This document shows positions 26,272 to 35,072 of a stretch of 64,000 nt of DNA, piece after piece. Position numbers and translations under genes: made by a program. Source of the stretch: Bordetella parapertussis (GTDB taxonomy: Bacteria > Pseudomonadota > Gammaproteobacteria > Burkholderiales > SG8-41). Location: assembly GCA_945906815.1 (NCBI GenBank), contig CAMDRT010000013.1:46642-110641 (forward strand), in the 5' to 3' direction. How positions within the stretch are numbered: position 1 is the first letter of the stretch; each line of letters opens with the position of its first letter. Under the pieces are notes generated by a model, which was not told where the DNA came from, did no database searches, and saw only the letters and a program-made list of their open reading frames with translations.

Positions 26272-26829
26272 ATGGCCCAATCCCGCACCCTCTTTTCCAT
26301 ACTGCTCGAACAACCGTGGTGGATTTCCGCGCTGGTGGGCGTGGCGCTGTTTGGTATCGCGCAATTGGCGTTTCCACCGGTGGCGCCATTCGTCGCGCTG
26401 CCGTTCGTCGTCATCGCGCTCTACGTAGGTTATCGTCAAATGCGCACCATCTCACCCGGCAAAGTCGATGAACGCCTTAAAACCTTGCGCGAGCTTTCGT
26501 GGGAGCAATTCAGCGCGCTCATCGTGGCCGCCTACCAACGTCAGGGCTACACCGTGGTAGCGGTGCAAAAATCCGCTTACGACTACACGCTGACGCAGCA
26601 CGGCCGCGTCACCCTGCTGCAATGCCGCCGCTGGAAAGTGCATCAACTCGGCGCCGGGCCACTGGAAGAGCTGGCAGCCGCCGTCAGCAGTGAGGATGCA
26701 TACAAGGGCATTTGCATTACCGCAGGCATGGTGTCACCCAGAGCGCGGGAATTTGTGACGGGCAAGCCGCTGTCACTGCTCACCGGGATTGCGTTAGCGG
26801 TGCTAGCAGGCAAAGTAAAAAAAATATAA
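26272..26829 (+). CDS. Membrane-anchored Mrr-like restriction endonuclease-fold protein
   Basis: A 185-residue protein with two N-terminal hydrophobic segments (about residues 18-34 and 37-55, ending ALYVGYRQM). A cytoplasmic domain of the Mrr_cat type follows: LRELSWEQFSALIVAAYQRQGYTVV, then YDYTLTQHGRVTLLQCRRWK. In active Mrr-like enzymes the last strand reads QCKRWK, with Asp and Gln-x-Lys as metal ligands. Here the Lys is replaced by Arg (QCRRWK), so catalysis may be weakened or lost. The C-terminus has a small hydrophobic patch. It stands alone and is convergent with the FIST gene. No methyltransferase partner is adjacent. Confidence 0.75.
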   Translation: MAQSRTLFSILLEQPWWISALVGVALFGIAQLAFPPVAPFVALPFVVIALYVGYRQMRTISPGKVDERLKTLRELSWEQFSALIVAAYQRQGYTVVAVQKSAYDYTLTQHGRVTLLQCRRWKVHQLGAGPLEELAAAVSSEDAYKGICITAGMVSPRAREFVTGKPLSLLTGIALAVLAGKVKKI

Positions 26830-26842
26830 CTTGTGCGCGCGG

Positions 26843-27955
26843 TTATATAAACAAGGTCAGCACCCCGGTATACCCGTAGAGGCGGTTATGCGAGATCTCG
26901 CCATTGCAAAAAAAACCCACCAGCGGAATATCGCCAAACACATCTTTAATCATTTTCAATTCGCCTTTACCCTTGCCGAACAAGGCTTCGCCGCGCCCGA
27001 GGCAAGAATAATACACGCCGGCTTTCGGCCGGCTGTATAAACCCTGCTGTATGCTTTCGAGCATGCGCGCCATGTCGTCGCGCGCGGTTTTGGCGTCGCG
27101 CCGGCAAAACATCAGGCCATCGCCTTTTTTCAGATAGTCGCCCACGGCGATGAGTTTGCTTTGCGTGTCGATGCCCACAAGATTGCGCGCGAGATAATCG
27201 CCGGTATCGCTGCCGGGCACCGACAAGCCGGCGAAAACATGGCCGCCGATGCGATTAAGATCCTCCGCCAGTTTCTCACCGATGTCTTCGAGAAACACAT
27301 CAAACGCCGGCTTGCCGTCAAGGCTGATCAACACGTTGCGCTGGCAGCCGGTGACCACGCGCCGCGGCCCGATGGGCGAGCAGCCCTGCGTGAGCCGTGT
27401 GGCGACAATCACACTGTCGGAAAATGCCACGCCCGACACGCCGCCCTCGATTACCGCATCTGCCGCCTGCGCGACGCGATTGCGTGAGCTCACCAGCCCG
27501 CCAACGAGAAAACCGCTTTCCACGCGTTTGGCGAGTGCCGCCACCAGCTTGTCCATGTTTTCGGTGTGCGGGTCAGCGTGCACGATGGCGAAATTGGGTG
27601 ATGACCCACCGCATTCCAAGGCAACTTTGGCGGCGTCTTTTTCATTGGCTACGCCAGAAAACACACGAAAGCTGTCCGCATCAAAGTCGCCCACCAGCGC
27701 CACTACCGCCGGTTGATCGAGATACTCCACACCGGTCGCGCACACACCGACGCCAGTGGCGCCTACCCAGTGCGCGATCCCGGTGTGGCTGCGCATCTCG
27801 TCCAAAATCTCGTCATAGTGATCGGCGATAACGTCGGTCACATACAAAAAACCCAGTGTGCCAGCACCGGCGCTGGCACCGATTTGCTGCAGGCAGCCGC
27901 TTACCGCTTCGCGCCAATCAGCGCCCGACGCATGTCCGTAGCGAAAATCGCTCAT
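26843..27955 (-). CDS. FIST-domain sensory protein
   Basis: A 370-residue protein with FIST_N and FIST_C domains, a ligand-sensing pair found in signal-transduction proteins and thought to bind small molecules such as amino acids. FIST_N is seen in GTLGFLYVTDVIADHYDEIL, VGATGVGVCATGVEYLD and GFLVGGLVSSRNRV. FIST_C is seen in GLMFCRRDAKTARDD, VYYSCLGRGEALFG and IPLVGFFCNGEISHNRLYG. No output domain (kinase, GGDEF, methyl-accepting) is attached, so it must signal through a partner or act alone. It is convergent with the Mrr-like gene and has no co-directional partner nearby. Confidence 0.88.
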   Translation of the reverse strand: MSDFRYGHASGADWREAVSGCLQQIGASAGAGTLGFLYVTDVIADHYDEILDEMRSHTGIAHWVGATGVGVCATGVEYLDQPAVVALVGDFDADSFRVFSGVANEKDAAKVALECGGSSPNFAIVHADPHTENMDKLVAALAKRVESGFLVGGLVSSRNRVAQAADAVIEGGVSGVAFSDSVIVATRLTQGCSPIGPRRVVTGCQRNVLISLDGKPAFDVFLEDIGEKLAEDLNRIGGHVFAGLSVPGSDTGDYLARNLVGIDTQSKLIAVGDYLKKGDGLMFCRRDAKTARDDMARMLESIQQGLYSRPKAGVYYSCLGRGEALFGKGKGELKMIKDVFGDIPLVGFFCNGEISHNRLYGYTGVLTLFI

Positions 27956-28069
27956 GAGGTGTTCAAGCCTATGGGTAAGGTTGGTGAATAATGGCTATGA
28001 TACAAAAATTACCATCGGATCGCAGATATTTGCGGATGCCACCTGAGCATACTGCTCGCACCCAAACAA

Positions 28070-28107
28070 TAAGCGCCACCGCGTAGGCGTCTTACCCGGG
28101 GCGCTTA
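28070..28107 (-). terminator. Possible hairpin terminator after the UPF0114-like gene
   Basis: An 8-bp inverted repeat (TAAGCGCC/GGCGCTTA, arms 28070-28077 and 28100-28107) overlaps the stop codon of the gene at 28105. The run of T after it is weak, so a rho-independent role is only possible. Confidence 0.3.
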
Positions 28108-28656
28108 ATCCGTGGCTGCCGGCGGGTGGGTGATCCGCTCGGTGTAAGCAATGGCAATCGCCGACAAAACGAAGGTGAGGTGAATGAGGGTTTGCCACAT
28201 CATCGTATTGTGATCGAGCTTTGACGCATTGATGAAGGTCTGCAGTAGATGGATCGATGAAATGCCAATGATGGCGGTCGCAAGCTTCACCTTCAGTACG
28301 CCGGCATTCACGTGCGAGAGCCATTCCGGCTGATCCGGGTGATGTTCCAGATCGAGGCGCGATACAAAAGTCTCCCAACCGCCGACGATCACCATCACCA
28401 GCAAATTTGAAATCATCACCACGTCGATCAATCCAAGCGTGATCAGCATGACCTGCGCTTCGGTAAGATTATTGATAGTCATTTCCTGGATGAGATGCGC
28501 CAACTCGCGCCAGAACTGCCACACATAGAGCGCCTGCGCCACAATCAGGCCTATGTACAGCGGCGCCTGCAACCAGCGGCTCATGAATATCCAGCGCGGC
28601 AGCGGCCGCAGCATATCGCCTTTTCTGCGCTGTGGAATGGGTTGTTTTACGCTCAT
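28105..28656 (-). CDS. TIGR00645 / UPF0114 (YqhA-like) membrane protein
   Basis: A 183-residue inner-membrane protein of the UPF0114 family. It shows the RWIFMSRWLQAPLYIGLI start, a first hydrophobic stretch, the second segment VMLITLGLIDVVMISNLLVMV, then the family hallmark GGWETFVSRLD, and LKVKLATAIIGISSIHLLQ. The frame is open to 28722, but homology starts near the ATG at 28656, which is chosen. The function of this family is not firmly known. It is upstream of FIST on the same strand with a 149-bp gap and is divergent from the tctC gene at 28778. Confidence 0.85.
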   Translation of the reverse strand: MSVKQPIPQRRKGDMLRPLPRWIFMSRWLQAPLYIGLIVAQALYVWQFWRELAHLIQEMTINNLTEAQVMLITLGLIDVVMISNLLVMVIVGGWETFVSRLDLEHHPDQPEWLSHVNAGVLKVKLATAIIGISSIHLLQTFINASKLDHNTMMWQTLIHLTFVLSAIAIAYTERITHPPAATD

Positions 28657-28777
28657 GTTGTGCTCGATTTCCGGGTAAGAGGTACGTGTTCGTGTGTGCG
28701 CCGTGCGCGCCACAAATGTCAAAACGCGCTATATTCTCTACACTGCCTGAAACAATGCAACCCTAATTTTTCAAATC

Positions 28778-29752
28778 ATGTGCATCATGCTCATCCGTAT
28801 TTGTATTGGCTTGCCGGCTTGGTTGGTGTTTGCGGCCGCCACGCCAACGGCTGCACAATCGTGGCCAGCCAAAACCGTGCGTATCGTGTCACCTTTCGCG
28901 CCTGGCGGCGGCAACGACACGCTATCGCGTATCCTCGCCGCCTCACTGACCCCGCGGCTAACGCAGCAGGTAGTGGTGGAAAACCGCCCCGGCGCGAACA
29001 CCATCGTCGGCACCGAACTGGTGGTGAAATCCGCACCCGACGGCTACACTTTGATTGTGCTGCCGAATGCGATCGCCATCAATCCCCATCTGTATCGCAA
29101 AATGCCGTTCGACGTTACCAAAGATTTGGCACCGGTCACGCAGATCGGAACCAGTCCGCTGATTCTCGTCGTACATCCCTCACTGCCGGTGCGCACAACC
29201 AGGGATTTTCTGGCGCTGGCGCGCGCCAAGCCCAATGAACTGACCAATGGCTCGTCGGGTAATGGCTCGCTCGGCCATCTCGCGGGCGCGCTGCTGGGGG
29301 TGATGACCGGAACGGCGCTGGTGCACGTGCCGTACAAGGGCACTGCACTGGTGCTCACTGAATTGATCGGCGGCCAGATCGTGCTGTCATTCGCCTCGGC
29401 GCTGACGGTGGTGCCACACATCCGCTCCGGCCGCTTACGCGCGGTCGGCGTCACTGGTCCCAAACGTTCTACCGCGCTACCCGAGGTGCCGGCTATCGCC
29501 GAGACCGTGCCCGGTTTTTCAGCGGAACTGTGGTACGCGCTGTTCGCGCCCGCCCACACGCCTGCGGAAGTTATCAACCGCCTGAACCGCGAAGTCGGCG
29601 CGATACTCGCGCAGACCGAGATCAAAGACAAACTAGCCGATCAGGGCGTCGATGCGCACACCAGCACACCGCAGGAGATGGTGAAGCTACTCGCCAGTGA
29701 TCTTGAAAAATGGGCGAAAGTGGTGAAGGCGACTGGGGCGCAAATTAATTGA
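28778..29752 (+). CDS. TTT-family substrate-binding protein (TctC/Bug)
   Basis: A 324-residue Bug receptor. The signal peptide (MLIRICIGLPAWLVFAAATP) ends near TAAQ; an ATG at 28787 within it is an equal start candidate. Blocks are SWPAKTVRIVSPFAPGGGND, VVENRPGANTIVG, PDGYTLIVLPNAIAINPHLY, HVPYKGTALVLTELIGG and GVTGPKRSTALPEVPAIAET. It is convergent with the RraA-like gene at 29776, with only 23 bp between the stops. It is the first of ten receptors in the 28.8-40.8 kb cluster. Confidence 0.9.
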   Translation: MCIMLIRICIGLPAWLVFAAATPTAAQSWPAKTVRIVSPFAPGGGNDTLSRILAASLTPRLTQQVVVENRPGANTIVGTELVVKSAPDGYTLIVLPNAIAINPHLYRKMPFDVTKDLAPVTQIGTSPLILVVHPSLPVRTTRDFLALARAKPNELTNGSSGNGSLGHLAGALLGVMTGTALVHVPYKGTALVLTELIGGQIVLSFASALTVVPHIRSGRLRAVGVTGPKRSTALPEVPAIAETVPGFSAELWYALFAPAHTPAEVINRLNREVGAILAQTEIKDKLADQGVDAHTSTPQEMVKLLASDLEKWAKVVKATGAQIN

Positions 29753-29775
29753 AGCTGGAACCTTCTGCGGCAGAT

Positions 29776-30492
29776 CTATTTCTTCATGTACTGATGACCG
29801 CCCATGATGGCCTTGACCGCTTGCAGCCCCCGCGCTTTGAGCAGCTGCCCCACACGTTCATCTTCCTCGGCGAGCAGAGCTTGGGCATTGCGCACCACCT
29901 CTTCCAGCCGGTCGGCGGGAAATTTCACCGCGCCGTTCTCGTCCATATGAATGATTTCGCCGGGCGCCACATCCATACCGGCGATGCTCACCGGCACCTG
30001 CACCGCGTGCACCGCCTGCGGGCCATGGCCCGCGCAAATCCCGCGCGTCAGATACTGAAAATTCATGGGCCGGATTTCGTGTATGTCGCGCGACGGGCCA
30101 TTGGATACTGCACCGATGGCGCCGCAGGCGCGCATCGACGAGGTCATGTTGCCGCCGGATAGTCCGACCTTGTCGGCGATGTCACCGGGGAACTTCTGCT
30201 GAAAACAAAATATGGACGGTCTGCCCAGCTTGTCCATGGCCTCCAGCACATTCATCAGGGATAGACTCTTGAAGGTCGGATCGGGCAGACCGTAAGTGCA
30301 AGTCACCGCATAGCCCGCGATAGGCCCCATCTCCGGATACCAGCACGAGAGCGCGTTGTTGGTGTACCAGTTTTCGCTCCACGGATTGTAGATCTCCAGA
30401 CACAGCGGCCTTCCGGGATAGGTGGCAACCACGTTGGTTATGGTCGGCGTATCAATCTTCTTCAATGCTTCCAGCAGTTCCAGATCAGTCAT
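29776..30492 (-). CDS. RraA-like protein (HMG/CHA aldolase family)
   Basis: A 238-residue protein of the RraA/dimethylmenaquinone-methyltransferase-like fold, in which members are aldolases for 4-hydroxy-4-methyl-2-oxoglutarate or 4-carboxy-4-hydroxy-2-oxoadipate, or RNase E inhibitors. Family blocks are LEALKKIDTPTITNVVATYP, GAIGAVSNGPSRDIHEIRPM and APGEIIHMDENGAVKFPADR. In known aldolases the second block reads G-x-x-x-D-G-x-x-R-D; here Asn replaces the first Asp while Arg-Asp is kept. The C-terminal extension carries charged helices. Its Bug neighbours suggest a catabolic role on a keto-acid, but the reaction is not certain. Confidence 0.8.
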   Translation of the reverse strand: MTDLELLEALKKIDTPTITNVVATYPGRPLCLEIYNPWSENWYTNNALSCWYPEMGPIAGYAVTCTYGLPDPTFKSLSLMNVLEAMDKLGRPSIFCFQQKFPGDIADKVGLSGGNMTSSMRACGAIGAVSNGPSRDIHEIRPMNFQYLTRGICAGHGPQAVHAVQVPVSIAGMDVAPGEIIHMDENGAVKFPADRLEEVVRNAQALLAEEDERVGQLLKARGLQAVKAIMGGHQYMKK

Positions 30493-30722
30493 CGCATCAC
30501 CTTTGTCCTGGGAAATTAAACAGCGCTGTCCCGAGTATCGCGGAGCGGGTAGACACCGTCAATGTGCAGCGCAGGACAGGGAGAGTTGAAGATGTGCCCT
30601 TCTTATGCCATTCTCTGGCCGATGAAAGCCATCCTTGATGCTGCGCGCCGGATCGTCGTGCCCAAGCCGCTGCCTTCATTTTTGCTGGCGGCAGGCGGCT
30701 GCAAAACGTTTATTTTCACAAA

Positions 30723-31736
30723 ATGATGCGCGGTGTGGCATGGGCGTTATTGCTCCTGACCAGCGCCTTACCCGCCGTCGCAGCCGGCGCCGCTGCGACA
30801 AGCGCAGAGCCGGCCTCGGACTTGATCCGGGGACAGCCTTATCCCACACGCCCGCTACGCTTGATCGTACCCTATGGCGCGGGCGGCAATGCCGATATCC
30901 TGGCCCGCATTGTCGGCGCGCGGTTCGCAGAGCTGCTGCGCCAGCCGGTCATCATCGACAACCGGCCCGGCGCCAGCGGCCTGCTCGGTTCCGAAATAGT
31001 CGCGCGCGCGGCGCCCGACGGACATACCCTGCTGTGGGTGGCCAATGGTCATGCCACCAATCCGCTGGTGATCAAAAAAATGCCGTTCGATCCGCTCACA
31101 GACCTCGCATCCATCAGCCTCACCAGTGCGACGCCGATGTTGCTGGTGACGCATAACGGCGTGCCGGCGGACAACATGAAAAGTTTCATCGCGCATGCGA
31201 AAACGCGGCCCGGCCAGATCAACTACGCGACTTCCGGCAATGGCTCGCCCAACAATCTTGCCGGCGAACTGCTCAATAGGATGGCAGGCATCCAGCTCGT
31301 CCATGTCGCCTACAAGAGCACGCCGCAAGCCACCACCGACGCCATCGCGGGCCACGTGCAATCTGCAATGGCGAGTCTGACCTCGGTGCTGCCGCACGTG
31401 CGCGCAGCGAAACTGAAAGCGCTTGGCACCACCAGCGCGCAGCGTTCCGCGCTGGCACCGGAGGTGCCTGCCATCGCCGAATCCGTGCCGGGCTACCAGG
31501 CGCATATCTGGAACGGACTCATCGCGCCCGGCGCCACACCGCGTGCCATCATCACCCGGCTCAACCGTATTACCGTGCAGCAACTCCAACTGCCTGAGAT
31601 GCGCGAACGCTTCGCCGGTCTTGGCGCCGAAGCCATGACCAGTACTCCGCAGGAATTCGACACCTTCATCCGCGCCGAAATGGTCAAATGGGAAAAAGTC
31701 ATGCTAGCCGTAGTCCCTCTTCAAACGTCCCCTTGA
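30723..31736 (+). CDS. TTT-family substrate-binding protein (TctC/Bug)
   Basis: A 337-residue Bug receptor with a longer leader: signal MMRGVAWALLLLTSALPAVAAG, then a linker (AATSAEPASDLIRGQP) before YPTRPLRLIVPYGAGGNAD. Other blocks are IIDNRPGASGLLG, PDGHTLLWVANGHATNPLV, HVAYKSTPQATTDAIAG and GTTSAQRSALAPEVPAIAES. The stop is 4 nt before the CapA-like gene, so the two are in one operon with the tctC at 32789. The 230-bp region before it (30493-30722) holds no gene I can support. Confidence 0.9.
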   Translation: MMRGVAWALLLLTSALPAVAAGAAATSAEPASDLIRGQPYPTRPLRLIVPYGAGGNADILARIVGARFAELLRQPVIIDNRPGASGLLGSEIVARAAPDGHTLLWVANGHATNPLVIKKMPFDPLTDLASISLTSATPMLLVTHNGVPADNMKSFIAHAKTRPGQINYATSGNGSPNNLAGELLNRMAGIQLVHVAYKSTPQATTDAIAGHVQSAMASLTSVLPHVRAAKLKALGTTSAQRSALAPEVPAIAESVPGYQAHIWNGLIAPGATPRAIITRLNRITVQQLQLPEMRERFAGLGAEAMTSTPQEFDTFIRAEMVKWEKVMLAVVPLQTSP

Positions 31737-31740
31737 TCCC

Positions 31741-32787
31741 ATGCCCACTACCCGTATCATTCTTGCCGGTGATATCAATCTGCTCGGCGTCGAAGACCCT
31801 GCCGTCCCGTTTCGTAAAGTTGCGCCCACCTTAAAAGCAGCCGACGCCGTATTCGCCAATCTGGAATGCTGTTTATTCAACCCGCAAGAACAGCGCGAGA
31901 TGATGCGCGACGATCAATCGGGCTTTGAAGGCATCTACGCGCCGCCACCCAGCGGCGAGTCGCTGCGTGTTGCGGGTGTGCAGGTGATCGGCAACGCCAA
32001 CAATCAGAACTACGGCGCAGAGGCGATACTCGCCTCCAACCGGCGTCTTGACGCACTGGGCATCGCACATGCAGGCACGGGGGCAAACAAGCACGCCGCG
32101 CGCGCGCCGGTGGTCATCGAGCGCAACGGTTTGAAAATCGGCTTCATTCAGCGCACCTCGCAGTATTGGCCGAACAACCATGAAGCCGGCGAACGTTCGG
32201 CTGGTGTGGCCACGATGAAAGCCTACACCGCCTACCAGCCGCCGTACTACAAAGACAACCAGATTCCTCCCAATCGTCCGGGCGCGCCGGCGAAGGTCAT
32301 CACCTGGACCGACGCGGACTATCTCGCCGAACTCAAAGCCGATGTCGCAGCGCTGAAAAGCCGCTGCGACATCGTCATTTCGTCGCATCACTGGGGTTAC
32401 GCCGAAGAGGTGTTGCAGTATCAAACGCAGCTCGCGCACGCTGCCATCGATGCCGGTGCGGACATCATCATGGGCCACGGCCCGCACTTCCCGCTGGCAA
32501 TTGCGTTTTACAAAACCAAGCCGATCTACTACGGCCTCGGCATGTTTTGCTTCATTCGCAGCAACAAAAAAGCGCATCGCGGCTGGACCGGCATGGCCGC
32601 ACACCTCACCTTTGACAATACGACGCTGACGCAAACCGCATTTTCCATTGTGCGGCAGAATGAAGCAGGAGAAGTGCTGCTGTCGCCTGCACAGGATGAG
32701 GCCGCAGCTATCCTGCGCATTGAAAAACTGTGTCAGGCGTTCGGCACGACATTGCGTGTCGATGGCGCGCGCGTGCTGGTGAGTTGA
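31741..32787 (+). CDS. CapA-family metallophosphatase-like protein
   Basis: A 348-residue protein of the CapA/PgsA poly-gamma-glutamate biosynthesis family, a metallophosphatase-like fold. Metal-site blocks are RIILAGDINLLG near the N-terminus, VFANLECCLF, VIGNANNQNYG, DIVISSHHWGYAE and IIMGHGPHFPLA, with YYGLGMFCFI near the end. No signal peptide or transmembrane anchor is seen, unlike PgsA, so it probably acts in the cytoplasm on a small substrate. The capB/capC ligase genes are absent. It lies between two tctC genes in one operon (4 nt and 1 nt gaps), which points to processing of an imported compound. Confidence 0.83.
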   Translation: MPTTRIILAGDINLLGVEDPAVPFRKVAPTLKAADAVFANLECCLFNPQEQREMMRDDQSGFEGIYAPPPSGESLRVAGVQVIGNANNQNYGAEAILASNRRLDALGIAHAGTGANKHAARAPVVIERNGLKIGFIQRTSQYWPNNHEAGERSAGVATMKAYTAYQPPYYKDNQIPPNRPGAPAKVITWTDADYLAELKADVAALKSRCDIVISSHHWGYAEEVLQYQTQLAHAAIDAGADIIMGHGPHFPLAIAFYKTKPIYYGLGMFCFIRSNKKAHRGWTGMAAHLTFDNTTLTQTAFSIVRQNEAGEVLLSPAQDEAAAILRIEKLCQAFGTTLRVDGARVLVS

Positions 32788-32788
32788 C

Positions 32789-33844
32789 ATGCAAAAAGTC
32801 AACGACCTCACCGCAGAGGCGCAAAGGCACAGAGAACAACACGCAGAGAATTTTAATACCGGCTTGTTTTTCTCTGCGCTGCCTCTGCGCCTCTGCGCTT
32901 GTGCGCTGATGTTTTTGCAGCCAGGCATCGTAACCGCCCAGCCCACCCCTTACCCCGCCAAATCCATCCGCCTGGTGGTCGGCTTTCCGCCCGGCGGTGG
33001 CAATGACGCGATGGCGCGCCTGTTCGGCCAGCGTTACGCCGAGCGCTTTGGGCAAGCGGTGGTGATCGACAACCGCCCCGGCGCCGGTGGCAATCTGGCG
33101 GCGGAACTGGTTGCCAAAACCGCGCCAGATGGCTACACGCTGTTAATGATCTCCAGCAGTCACCCGATACAGGGTTTACTCAAAAAACATTTACCGTACG
33201 ATCCCATTCGTGATTTCAGCAGCGTCGCGCAACTGGTGCATTACCGTTCGGTGATGGTCATGCACCCGGCGCTCGCCGCGCTGACAGTGCGCGATCTGAT
33301 AGCGCTGGCCAAGGCGAAACCCGGGCAAATCAATTTCGCTTCGCCCGGCGCCGGCACCGGCGGGCATCTCGCCGGTGAACTGTTTCGCTACGTGACGGGT
33401 GTGGACCTGGTGCACATTCCCTACAAAGGCACCGCTCAGGCGACCACTGACCTGATGGGGGGAAGAGTGCAACTGATGTTCGCCCCCACACTCGCCGTCG
33501 CGCAGCACGTGCAGGCCGGACGCCTGCGCGCGCTTGGCGTTAGCAGCGCCAGGCGCTCACGCGTGCTGCCCGAATTGCCCACGCTAGCGGAAGCCGGCGC
33601 CACCGGTTATGCATTCGATGCCTGGTACGGCATACTCGCGCCCGCGCGCCTGCCGTCGCACATCGCCGCCACACTGCACGCCGAATCGCAACGCGCGCTG
33701 CAAGCGCCGGAAATAAAAGACCGTTTGCATGCCGAAGACCTGGATGCCGCCAGCGCGACACCCGCCCAGCTTGACGACATTCGCACAGCAGAGCTCGCCA
33801 AGTGGCGAAAAATCGTAGACCAGCTTGGCTTGAAGTTTGAGTAG
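32789..33844 (+). CDS. TTT-family substrate-binding protein (TctC/Bug) whose N-terminus is encoded by a dispersed repeat
   Basis: A Bug receptor: YPAKSIRLVVGFPPGGGNDAM, VIDNRPGAGGNLA, PDGYTLLMISSSHPIQG, HIPYKGTAQATTDLMGG and GVSSARRSRVLPELPTLAEA are all in place. The first 40 codons are unusual. They read through an inverted repeat (NDLTAEAQRHREQHAE, then FFSALPLRLCACALMF) of a kind usually found between genes. A TTG at 32864 within it would give a workable signal peptide ending GIVTAQ; the ATG at 32789 adds 25 charged residues. The start is therefore uncertain, but the body is normal. Confidence 0.85.
   Translation: MQKVNDLTAEAQRHREQHAENFNTGLFFSALPLRLCACALMFLQPGIVTAQPTPYPAKSIRLVVGFPPGGGNDAMARLFGQRYAERFGQAVVIDNRPGAGGNLAAELVAKTAPDGYTLLMISSSHPIQGLLKKHLPYDPIRDFSSVAQLVHYRSVMVMHPALAALTVRDLIALAKAKPGQINFASPGAGTGGHLAGELFRYVTGVDLVHIPYKGTAQATTDLMGGRVQLMFAPTLAVAQHVQAGRLRALGVSSARRSRVLPELPTLAEAGATGYAFDAWYGILAPARLPSHIAATLHAESQRALQAPEIKDRLHAEDLDAASATPAQLDDIRTAELAKWRKIVDQLGLKFE
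32811..32898. repeat. Dispersed CTCTGCG-type inverted repeat inside a tctC 5' end
   Basis: The arms CCGCAGAGGCGCAAAGGCAC (from 32811) and GCCTCTGCGCCTCTGCGC (to 32898) are imperfect reverse complements. The sequence belongs to a repeat widespread between bacterial genes (CTCTGTGCCTCTGCGGT-like). Related fragments occur near 5645-5680 and 8940-8980. Here it lies in the leader-coding part of a tctC gene. Confidence 0.65.
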
Positions 33845-33922
33845 GAAATACAGCGTTCCCTCTGACGGGGAATACCCGATACCTTTGGGTGCCTGAGCGC
33901 CCTGGAAGGCGTCGCACGGTCC

Positions 33923-34900
33923 TTATTGTGCCTTGATATGGGCTGCTTTAATAACCTTGGCGTATTTGTCGATTTCGCGCTTGAGCAGCGCAGCCAGCTC
34001 CGTCGGGCTACTGGCCACCGCTTCCAGCGCTTCCCGCTGGAAAAACTTCTTGATCTCCTCGGTGCCCAGCGCAGCGCGGATTTCCGAATTCAATTTATTC
34101 ACGATCTCCGGCGGCGTTCCCGCCGGAAAAAACATCGCGTACCAGTTGTCGGATTCAAAGCCCGGATATATCGAGTTCATGGTCGGCAGATCCGGCAGTA
34201 CCGATGAGCGCTTCGCCGTGGTGACGGCCAGCGCATGGGCCTTGCCCGCCTTCAGGTAAGGCATGACCGATGGGGCGGTGGCAAAAATGTAATCAATCTC
34301 CCCCGACAACAGCGCGATGACCGCTGGCCCGCCGCCGCGGTAGTGCAACACCGTCGACTTGATGCCGGCGGCTTGATTCAACATCTCAGCGGAGAGATGG
34401 GCGGTGCTCGCCGAAGCGTTACCGCCCGCGTTCATGCCCGCGCTCGTGCGTTTGGCCAGCGCCACCAGTTCTTTGACCGATTTTGCTGGCACGCTGGGGT
34501 GCAGCGACAACACCAGCGGCGTCGAAGAAATCCAACTGACGGGTTGCAAGTCCTTGTGCACATCGAACTTGATCTGCTTCGCGAAAAGTGTCGCCACCAC
34601 CGACAGGCTGCCCGAAGTGAAAAGAATGGTGTTGCCGTCCGCAGGCGACTCCACCGCCAGTTGGCTGGCGATAATGCCGCTGGCGCCGGTACGATTGTCG
34701 ATAATGAAATTCTGCCCCATACGCTTCTGGAACGCGCTGGAGAGCAAGCGCGCTTGTATGTCGGTGCCGCCACCCGGTGGAAACGGCACCAGTATGCGCA
34801 CACTCTTGTCGGGCCACTGCTGCGCAAGCAATGGCATAGGCATGACGAGTCCTATGCAGTAGATGCAGCGCCAACGGCTAACCATCGATCCCTGATTCAT
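33923..34900 (-). CDS. TTT-family substrate-binding protein (TctC/Bug)
   Basis: A 325-residue Bug receptor. The signal peptide (MVSRWRCIYCIGLVMPMPLL, from the ATG at residue 6) ends before AQQ. Blocks are WPDKSVRILVPFPPGGGTD, IIDNRTGASGIIA, ADGNTILFTSGSLSVV, VLHYRGGGPAVIALLSG and AVTTAKRSSVLPDLPTM. The usual VPYKG is replaced by LHYRGGGPA, and GYTLL by GNTILF. It is convergent with 32789, with 78 bp between stops. Upstream (34901-35072) is AT-rich and may hold the promoter. Confidence 0.9.
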   Translation of the reverse strand: MNQGSMVSRWRCIYCIGLVMPMPLLAQQWPDKSVRILVPFPPGGGTDIQARLLSSAFQKRMGQNFIIDNRTGASGIIASQLAVESPADGNTILFTSGSLSVVATLFAKQIKFDVHKDLQPVSWISSTPLVLSLHPSVPAKSVKELVALAKRTSAGMNAGGNASASTAHLSAEMLNQAAGIKSTVLHYRGGGPAVIALLSGEIDYIFATAPSVMPYLKAGKAHALAVTTAKRSSVLPDLPTMNSIYPGFESDNWYAMFFPAGTPPEIVNKLNSEIRAALGTEEIKKFFQREALEAVASSPTELAALLKREIDKYAKVIKAAHIKAQ

Positions 34901-35072
34901 CCCCGACTCCTCATTAGAATATTATGTCATTACAAATCAATGCGTTACGATAATATTATTCATTAGAAATAGTACAAAACCAAGCCGCTTTCGGCCCAAT
35001 GGACCATCTGGGTTCATACTGCGCTGCAAGCGCGCATCCAGGTACTGCGCGCCGGCCCGGAGGACGGCGACG

